Shown: positions 56,801-64,000 of the stretch, in pieces
Layout: each line of letters starts with the position of its first letter
How positions within the stretch are numbered: position 1 is the stretch's first letter
Assembly (NCBI GenBank): GCA_020080175.1
Contig: JAGHQL010000011.1
Coordinates: 164,185-228,184, forward strand
Direction: 5' to 3'
Length of the DNA: 64,000 nucleotides
Source: Glutinoglossum americanum
Lineage: Eukaryota; Ascomycota; Geoglossomycetes; Geoglossales; Geoglossaceae
Made by a program: the position numbers and the translations under genes
Notes under the pieces: generated by a model
Seen by the model: only the letters and a program-made list of their open reading frames with translations
Database searches by the model: none
Told to the model about the DNA's origin: nothing

Positions 56801-57103
56801 AATGCTTTCGTGCCGGCTGGACGATCGGACAGGATGAAAGGAAGAGCTGGTATGCTGCATAAGCATCGCAGATCCTCAAGAGCTGCCAAACAGGAGTACA
56901 AGCATACCGATACCATTTGCATCTGCTGGTGCATTCGACAAGCAGAGAGTACAGAGCGTTGATGAGCAGGGAATGTCTTGTCGGAGATAGAGTTCTCGAA
57001 CGATTTTCTGGACCTTCCCACTCTTGGTAGATCTCACGAAGACCTTGCTGGATATATTTGTGCTATGAGGGTCTCCAACAGTGGTCCTCTTCAAGCTTGT
57101 CAT
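53885..57103 (-). CDS. DIS3: Exosome catalytic subunit DIS3 / RRP44
   Basis: 3'-5' exoribonuclease and endonuclease of the RNA exosome, in nucleus and cytoplasm. ATG 57103 starts [10 protein letters not shown]. The region [20 protein letters not shown] is the conserved CR3-type start. After an intron (to about 56850) comes the PIN endonuclease domain: [49 protein letters not shown]. Two small exons at about 56140-56330 follow ([20 protein letters not shown]). Then cold-shock domains, and the RNB domain with [20 protein letters not shown] (catalytic Asp residues), [19 protein letters not shown] and, after an intron near 54650, [20 protein letters not shown]. The S1 domain ends [13 protein letters not shown]. 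About 960 aa, as expected, with catalytic residues intact. Exon 1/2 junction is approximate (either AAT-G or ATC-G donor). Confidence 0.95.
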
Positions 57104-60100
57104 GCTGGCTGGAGTTTGCCTGTCCTCTTACCAAAATGACAGAGTAGAAGACGGTGGGAAATATTTTGAGCCGCATCGCGCCAAGCTTCTATCGACTTGG
57201 CCCAAGCATTCCAATTCCGAGCCAAAGTCAGGAACGAAAGCCCAAAACAACAAATAATTTGGGCCCGAGTGGTTAGGATATAAATGAGGCCCCCATACAT
57301 TCGAATCAGATGCAACTAATCTCTATCAGATCTCCCCCACGGCCCGCTACCCACCCCACCTACACAGTAATCCATAAGATAATAAATTAATTTATTTTTC
57401 GTTCCTTTTTCCAACACTTTGTCCCAACCCTCCACCACGCAAAACAAGTTGTCGGAGGTTCATTACATGGATCGATAATTTCCCATGTTTAGACGCACCC
57501 CGGCCTCAATGTCCAGTACTCTGGAAACACCAAAGGCCACACACACCTGTCAGTTTGTCAGCGCCTTACTGTGTATAAGTACAACACACTTCGGCTACTT
57601 TGTAAGACAACGCACGGGTTAGATCTAGAGGACCCAATCGATCAAACTCCTACTCTATCGAAACACTGAGACTTGTTCGGGAAGTGACCAGATAGGGCAT
57701 TCCTCCTTCCCATATGCTTGAGGTTAGGAGTTCGAGAAAATGCACTCGCCCGATAGGACAACACTGGTCCAGATCGCAGTGCAGGCGAAAAACATACTTC
57801 AGCCTTTTCCGAGCGGATCTTCTGAAATGACTTGCTCCGATGGGCCACGAGATCGGGTGATCCCTGTCGTTCGCTATCTGGGCCATCTGAGCCATGTCCC
57901 CCAGGAGACTCGTTCTGACCAACCTTCAGCCAATCAAGAGCATTGACGGATTACGGCGCGTTGGTTGTATCACATTCCACTGATCTTACTGCTTAGAAAA
58001 TGCAGGGCTCATTTTACGCACTCCCATTTTGGCCGGAGCTGCAGTAGTACGGCTGTCCAAGGATACGTTTGGTCGTGTCCATCGACGATGGTGATTGGGT
58101 GATACCAAGATTGACTCAGATTCGTCGTCGGTGTGAACCGACGACTTGCGGTTTATAAAATCCTGATTCCTTGGAATAATAATAGAGGGGTCTTCACCTG
58201 ACACGTCCAGAGCTGAACGTAGCAAGGGATCTTCTCAGCCAGCGGGGATGCTAGAGGGTCGCGTTCTTTTACTGGCTAAGATATTTCAGGCTTGGAGAGT
58301 GTGGATCTGCATGACAAGCCGAGCGGCCTGGATTCGGGCTGGATCGACAGGCTTGGGTCCGTAGCCATGGACCGACTTTTTGACAGGATCCCACAAGCCC
58401 TTTAACGAGAGTCAAGGTTCTAACACCGTCGATGCAAGGCCATTCAGGAGTAGAGGACATTTAACCTGTGACCAACATATCAAACCATCCCAACGCATTG
58501 TACTCGGGAGAGTAGCATACCCTACTATACCTTCAGGATACTCACATAGGGTGGGGTTGTTCGATCGGTGAAATCGCCTGAACACCAAACGCCTGCTGCC
58601 TTGTACTTAGGGGCGACCGCGCCCTCTAAATGACTACGTTGTGGCGCCGAGGAGGGCCTCCAGCGGAGAGTAGAGTACTGATATGTTATTTCTTTAGTGC
58701 GGTGTGGGATCTCCCGAGGAAATTGGTGTGCCGCGAAAGTTCAGGTTGTCATTATTGGATTGATCACCTAAACGATGATGATTGTTCGTCAGCGGTGTAA
58801 GCGAGGGAAGGAGAAAAAAGGTCCTCCTTCCAAAGGCCGACTCTCATCCGCGAAAGATGTAATATTTTCCTGTAGATCTGTGGCGTTGAGAAGGTCAAGG
58901 TTTCGTCGTGACAGCGGCTGTGAACTAAGTCTACGGAGCCTGGGGCCCTTTTAACGAGATCGATAGCCCCGACGCGGAGTCATCACATTCGTTCATTAAG
59001 TGTCCGATCCCTCACTCCTGCTCCGACTCCACATTCTTCTTCACACCATCTTGCCGCACATCCCTCGCCACACCCCGCCCGCCAGCCAAGTAGCGCCCCG
59101 AGCTGCCCCAAGCTCCCCCAAAGCCCAAGCATACCCTGCGGTACTTCCAGCTGGCACACGGCCCTTGTTACGGTCCACCTAGCAATAGGCTCGCTACAGT
59201 TGCCTACTGTATAGCAAGGACGCTGGCCGATTCGACTCATTTGCCGCGCTCTCTCCCCGCCAGACGAACGAACAGTTTCGCAGCGATCAGAGCTGGGTCG
59301 CGTCAGCCTTAGCAACGCTTTGTTACAACGTGCCAGCTTCACACCAGTTCCGTTCAATCAAGCTCTACTCCCCGGGAAAGTAAGTTGGATGTTCGTTTGT
59401 CGTTCTATTTGTAGTCCCTGTGGCCAACCGCGGTGATCCCGGGTTCGACTCCTGTCATTGATATGGGCGCTGCATACTACTGCGGCCGGTCCACGCAGAA
59501 GTGTGCATGTGCGCATACAACGGACGTCACCTCTACCTGCTAACGCTTGAAGCTGCTCTACTACAGTATCCTTGTCGGCCGCCGCCTGAGTGCGAATTGA
59601 CACCGTGTTGGTTCGATTTCTGCGCGAGTCTGGAGAAGGACGCGGTGGTATAGTGGAACGCATAGAGCACGGTGCTCCGCCGCAGGACGTTGCGTTGCGC
59701 GATCGTGACAGCGGTCCAAAGTTCTCGTCTGTCTTACCAGATTTTTATCGCGATCAGCCGCCGCCCCTCACACCACTAGAAATCGTGCGGGCCTTTTTCC
59801 AAACGAGCGTACAACCTCACCGCTACCCGCGGCCTTGCATTTCACCTGGTGCATGCTTTTTGCATCCTGACCCAATCGCACAGTCTACTCGTCCAGATCG
59901 AGGTTTTCATCCGCACGGCTCCGCATTCAGTGAGATCTTTAGTCGCGCCCGGCGGTCTTTGAATTCTCGGTTCAGCTGCATGAGACCATTCTCTTTATCG
60001 TATCTTGTTTGCTTAAGCCCAACATATCGCTGCACAACGAGCCAGGAGCACGAGCGATCCGCATACCAGCAGGCTTTAGCCGCGACACACGTTACATTGG

Positions 60101-60110
60101 ACAAGACATC
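57104..60110. promoter_or_regulatory. 3 kb gene-poor divergent region, DIS3 / RSC7
   Basis: The largest gap in the window. No ORF here has a domain or splice support. The part next to RSC7 (about 59500-60110) is C-rich and may be its 5' leader; an ORF of 185 codons at 59590-60147 overlaps exon 1 of RSC7 in another frame and looks spurious. Fragments resembling tRNA promoter boxes occur at about 59429-59451 and 59645-59657. Confidence 0.5.
59426..59465 (+). other. tRNA-like 3' fragment (B-box), not a full tRNA
   Basis: GGTTCGACTCC at about 59442-59452 is a perfect Pol III B-box and would pair as a T-arm (CCGGG/CCTGT with mismatches). GTGGCCAACCGCGGTG lies directly before it. No D-arm and no matching acceptor stem exist at the right distance, so it is at best a relic. 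Confidence 0.25.
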
Positions 60111-62473
60111 ATGTATCCAGCCTCTCATCAAGCCTCCGCGCCTATGAATAATGGTCTAGTTGGCAGCATGATGGATCCATCGGGCACCATCAACCCAGCG
60201 ACCTTGAATCCAGCAGGTATGCACTCTCTCGAATAACCTTTCCCATCCCTTGCATTCGTCGTGTTACAGGCTTTGCGCGTCAATCCTACTCTGCCCTTCT
60301 GTCTTGTTGTTCCCATGTACGCAACTGTTGCGTGCCGTTTCATTCCGCCTCCTCCTCCAATATAATGACAGATTCTAAACTATTACCTTCGCTCGCAACA
60401 GTCCTGACAAACGCTACACCCGTCGTAGCGCCAGGAGCAAGCCCTCGCGGCATTAAGCGCAGTCGCTCGCCGGAGCAAGCGTACGGAGACGCACCTTCAG
60501 GCGACGTCGGGGATGACAACAATGGTATGTTTTCGGTCGACCTGAGGGCAAGCAGCCTCTGTCGGCCTCCATCGGCCCCATCACCCATCAATCGAGAGAG
60601 TGAGAGACTGATAGGAATTACATCGTTAGACGAGCAAAAACGACGAAAGCGTGGCAGGCCGCCGAAGCAGAAGCCATCAGGCGCGGTTCCTCCAAGCCCA
60701 GGCCTAGCGACGCCGCAGCAGACACCACAACCACTCCCAAACGTGCAAACACCGCAGCTCCAGGCTCAATCTCTCCCTCAAAAAAATAGCGCCACGACCC
60801 CTCTTCAGACGTCACCGCCGAGAACTACCCCTACCAAAACCGTCGTAAAAGCTCTTCCGACTGTCAGGGATCACACGACCGACCAACTTGGACGCGACGG
60901 CGACGAATATGTGCCCCGGGAATACGACGAAGCCGGTGAGAAGAAGGTATTGGCTACCGGCCACCTCTGCGACGGACGGGAATATCGCTGCCGGACCTTC
61001 CTGGTACCTAACAGGGGGGAAAAGCTGTTTATGCTCGCTACGGAATGCGCGCGGGTTCTGGGATACAGAGACTCATATCTGCTCTTCAATAAGAATCGAT
61101 CCCTCTACAAGATCATCGCGACGCAGCCGGAGAAGGACGACCTAATACAGCAAGAGATTCTTCCATATTCCTATCGGTCTCGTCAGATCGCGATTGTCAC
61201 GGCAAAATCCATGTTTCGACAATTCGGCGGTAGAGTGATCGTAAACGGTCGCCGGGTCCGTGACGACTACTGGGAGAGCAAAGCCATAAAGCAAGGATTC
61301 ACCGAAGACGATCTGGCAGGAGAAAAGAGACCTGGAGCCGCCAAGGCGAGAAATGCGGCCGCGGCCGAAGCTGCAAACGCAAGTGCATCCGCCGGATTGG
61401 CTCACCACCCGGAGGTTGTGTACAGCAACGGCCCAATACACCTAGATTCTCAACCACAGCCCCAGACGGTCCAACCCGGCCTAGGTGGACCCGCGGCAGC
61501 AAGCATCGCACCTTTGCCGATGATCAACCTAGCCCCCAATAACGACGACCCCCGGATGAAGGAGATAGGCATGGTCCCCCGCCCTAGGCAAGAGATATCC
61601 GGCCCTCCGTATCAAGATCGTCTTCAGCAGACCTCAACCGCCGACATCTTGAATCAAGCACAACACGGTGCCGAGTTTAACAAGAACCTCGGCCACCAGC
61701 GCACCGCTCGAAAGAATTACATCACGGATTTTTACAAAGAGCCTCGCGTTCCCGCAACCAGCGCGCCTTCACAGCAGAGCGCGCCCTCAGCAGAGCAAGG
61801 TCCACCGGTGAGCCAGCCACTTCGCTCTCCTCAGCTCGGATCCGCCGGAATGCATAACCCCAATCAATCACCAATGACACAACACTCCCAGCAAGCGTCA
61901 CACTTGGTATCTCAACCGTACACGCAGCAGCAGCAGCAGCAGCAGCATCAGCAGAACCCGGCCCAGTCACCCATCAGATCGGTGCAACAGGGGTCGATGA
62001 GGCCCGATCAGATGCATCACCGATCTCCAGGGCTCGTCCCCACAACGGGAGTGACCATGCCCGGCAACCCGTACGCGTACCCGCCTCAGAATCACATGTG
62101 GCCGCCTCAAACCCAACAGGCGCCGATGTCGTCAAACCGTCACGGTATGCAACAGTACAGTCCGCTTGGGCAACAGCAAGCGCCACACCCTCAGCAAGCC
62201 CCGCACCCAGCCTCTCAACCTCACCATCCCCAAGGACTACCGCAAATGCCTGGAGCCCCCGTGCAATACCAGGGTGCGCTCCCAGGGATGGGCCCCGGCG
62301 GATTTTCGGCGCCTGGAGGGCGAGGCATATATAACCATCCTAACCAGGGACCGCAACACTTCATGGCACACAATCCTCCCGCGGTGTCACAGCCTGGGCC
62401 ACAGGGATGGGCACCCCCACAGCAGAACCCCCAGGGACAGCAGAATTGGGGCTCCTGGAGCAACAACGCTTGA
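60111..62473 (+). CDS. RSC7: RSC7 / NPL6 (Rsc7-Swp82 family) chromatin remodelling subunit, 3 exons
   Basis: Subunit of the SWI/SNF or RSC ATP-dependent nucleosome remodellers. Exon 1 60111-60216 (MYPASHQASAPMNNG ...), exon 2 from 60372 (DSKLLPSLATVL, RGIKRSRSPEQ) to about 60523, exon 3 from about 60630 to 62473. The splice to exon 3 joins GDDNND to EQKRRKRGRPPKQKPSG, an AT-hook. The conserved core follows: DEYVPREYDEAGEKKVLATG, YRCRTFLVPNRGEKLFMLAT, ECARVLGYRDSYLLFNKNRS, SRQIAIVTAKSMFRQFGGRV, NGRRVRDDYWESKAIKQGF. The C-terminal 300 residues are Gln/Pro-rich with one Q7 run and low-complexity PQNP repeats. Paralogues Rsc7 and Swp82 are not told apart in filamentous fungi, so the name is a family label. 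Confidence 0.9.
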
Positions 62474-63338
62474 ACCCCTCCATCTCTCTTCTTTCCCTAC
62501 AGGGCGGACTTAGGCTTGCCGGTTGCAATTCGCAACCAGACTTTTATCGGAGAACGCTCCACGAGTTTGCAAGCGAAAAGTTCACACCTTCAGGGATTCT
62601 CAGTCCAGACAACACTAGCTGGAAGACCAGCCCAAGGAGAAAAAAAAAAAAAAAACTCTCTTGGTTCCGGTACTCCATGTTCCGAGCTTCATACCGAACT
62701 CTTCACACTTTTTTTGAAGCTTTTAACGCGTTACTTGTAAGATAAGTTAGGGTAGCTGGACACAGGGAGTTGGACCTTTTATATTTTACTTTTTACCCTT
62801 TTCTTTTTTTATTATTATTCCTCATTCCTGCAGGCAATGCGACTCGCGACTCGGACCTTTTTTTTTTTTTTTTTTTTAGGCTGGGGATTATCTGTCCGTG
62901 GGTTTGTACATTATTGGGGGGGGGTTAGCACCCTGGGTTTCCTTTTGGCTTCGACTGTTATTTTTCTCCCCAAGTGCGAGCTTTCAAACGTGTGTGTTTT
63001 TTGCTTGTAGCTGGACGATAAATTGGACACGGAGTTCGGTCACTTCATGTACACCGCATACTGGTTCTTTTTCCAGTTAGGGGGATCTTACGCTGTTTCT
63101 CTAGCTCAGAGGGATGGGTTATTGGATGACGGACACCAACTCTTGGCTATTTTCCTTTTGCTTTGTGCATTCATTCCTTCGCAACGTGGATCATTGCGGC
63201 GTGAGTAATGCATCGGGAATTTTCTTTTCGAGATACTTTGGGCTAAACCGGCATATGACGGGGTGGTGGATGTTCTCATACTCTTTCCTTTCCCCCCCTC
63301 TGATTACCTCTAAACCTTTTTTCTTCCCCGATCGCTCT

Positions 63339-63436
<98 letters not shown>

Positions 63437-64000
63437 CTCTTTCTATTCTCACTTAAGTCCTCTCGATTCATCTTCAGGCCATCGGTATAGCTCCTACCAC
63501 AGTAACTTCTCAAATATACTACTTAGTACTGCTACACGTCATACAAGAAGAAAAAAAACGCAGAGAGGAGGTGTTTGAGACCGCGTTTGGATCTAAAAAA
63601 AAGGGAAAGGCTGGGGGGGGATGTTTTTCCCCGTTCCTCGCGGATAACCACGCGAGCGCGGGAATTGGGGGGGGAGGGTAGGAGGTACTTTACATGTAAC
63701 CCTATAACGTACACGATACGAGAAACTTTTTACCTTTTCTACATCACACACACACACACTTGAAAGCCTTCCCCCCCCCCCCCCTCCCCACGATAAGCTA
63801 AAAAAGGCCGGAGAGCCCGAGACAACAAGATAGCACATCAGCCGACATTTCCCCCCCCTCCCCCCCCTCTTCTCCCATCCCAGACCACCGCCGGGGCAAA
63901 AAAAGTGCCCCGGCCAATAAAGCCACCAACAAACAAACCTCCCCAAGTCCCAGCTCAGCCCCCCGGGGGCTCTAGACCCAGCCCCCCCCCCCCCCCCCTC
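62474..64000. other. Right-end flank rich in homopolymers and microsatellites
   Basis: 3' flank of RSC7 and beyond, with A, T, C and G runs (for example T at 62860-62878, A at 62640-62655, C at 63769-63785 and at the very end). Some ORFs appear, but only through low-complexity DNA; none is supported. Confidence 0.6.
63345..63436. repeat. (CT)n then (ATCT)n microsatellite
   Basis: About 20 CT units followed by about 13 ATCT units. Adjacent compound microsatellite; not coding. Confidence 0.95.

Noticed and set aside
59590-60147. 185-codon plus-strand ORF before RSC7
   Set aside because: Overlaps RSC7 exon 1 in another frame and has no domain; probably leader sequence.
1-64000. CRISPR arrays, toxin-antitoxin or phage-like modules
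   Set aside because: No direct-repeat/spacer pattern and the gene structure is eukaryotic with spliceosomal introns.
1-64000. A secondary-metabolite or defence gene cluster
   Set aside because: Neighbouring genes belong to unrelated housekeeping processes; no synthase, NLR or regulator set is present.

Overview
The window is nuclear DNA of a filamentous ascomycete (Pezizomycotina type). The evidence is dense protein-coding genes on both strands, short introns of about 35-190 bases with GT..AG ends and CTRAY-like branch sites, and typical fungal families such as RXT2, RSC7, fungal LIM proteins, a DUF8035-like protein and TRAPPC11. The species cannot be read from the sequence. I find no plasmid, phage, CRISPR or secondary-metabolite cluster and no intact transposon.

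Layout, left to right (strand in brackets): mitochondrial prolyl-tRNA synthetase 3' part (+); prefoldin 5 (+); a KH-like fungal protein (-); a 1.5 kb spacer with a cluster of hairpins and a degenerate G-rich repeat; ORC1 (+) with MCB boxes; PRP46 (-) and NAS6 (+) sharing a 129-base promoter; an SGM1/TMF1-type golgin (-); alkaline ceramidase (-); prefoldin 1 (+); a repeat-rich leader and a charged coiled-coil protein (+); HEM25-type glycine carrier (-); TRAPPC11 (-); RXT2 (+); OPI3 (-); homogentisate dioxygenase (-); an unknown multipass membrane protein (-); a 69-residue protein (+); VMA13 (-); a paxillin-like LIM protein (-); an MCT-type MFS transporter (+); GCN20 (-); a large Ser/Pro-rich protein (+); DIS3/RRP44 (-); a 3 kb gap; RSC7-type chromatin remodelling subunit (+); and a microsatellite-rich right end.

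Most genes are housekeeping: proteostasis (two prefoldin subunits, NAS6), DNA replication (ORC1), RNA processing (PRP46, DIS3), chromatin (RXT2, RSC7), secretion (TRAPPC11, golgin), lipid metabolism (OPI3, ceramidase), mitochondria (ProRS, HEM25), vacuole (VMA13) and translational control (GCN20). They do not form a pathway cluster.

The least explained DNA is the hairpin cluster at about 5813-6026, with G-rich repeats to about 6430, upstream of ORC1. I also see recurring unusual gene structure: exons of 14-26 bases in three genes and two likely GC..AG introns. For nine multi-exon genes (PFD5, ORC1, NAS6, ceramidase, PFD1, HEM25, RXT2, OPI3, HGD), and also VMA13 and the MFS gene, I summed the exons by hand and the models close in frame. 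The other gene models are joined by peptide continuity, and their exact exon edges are less certain.
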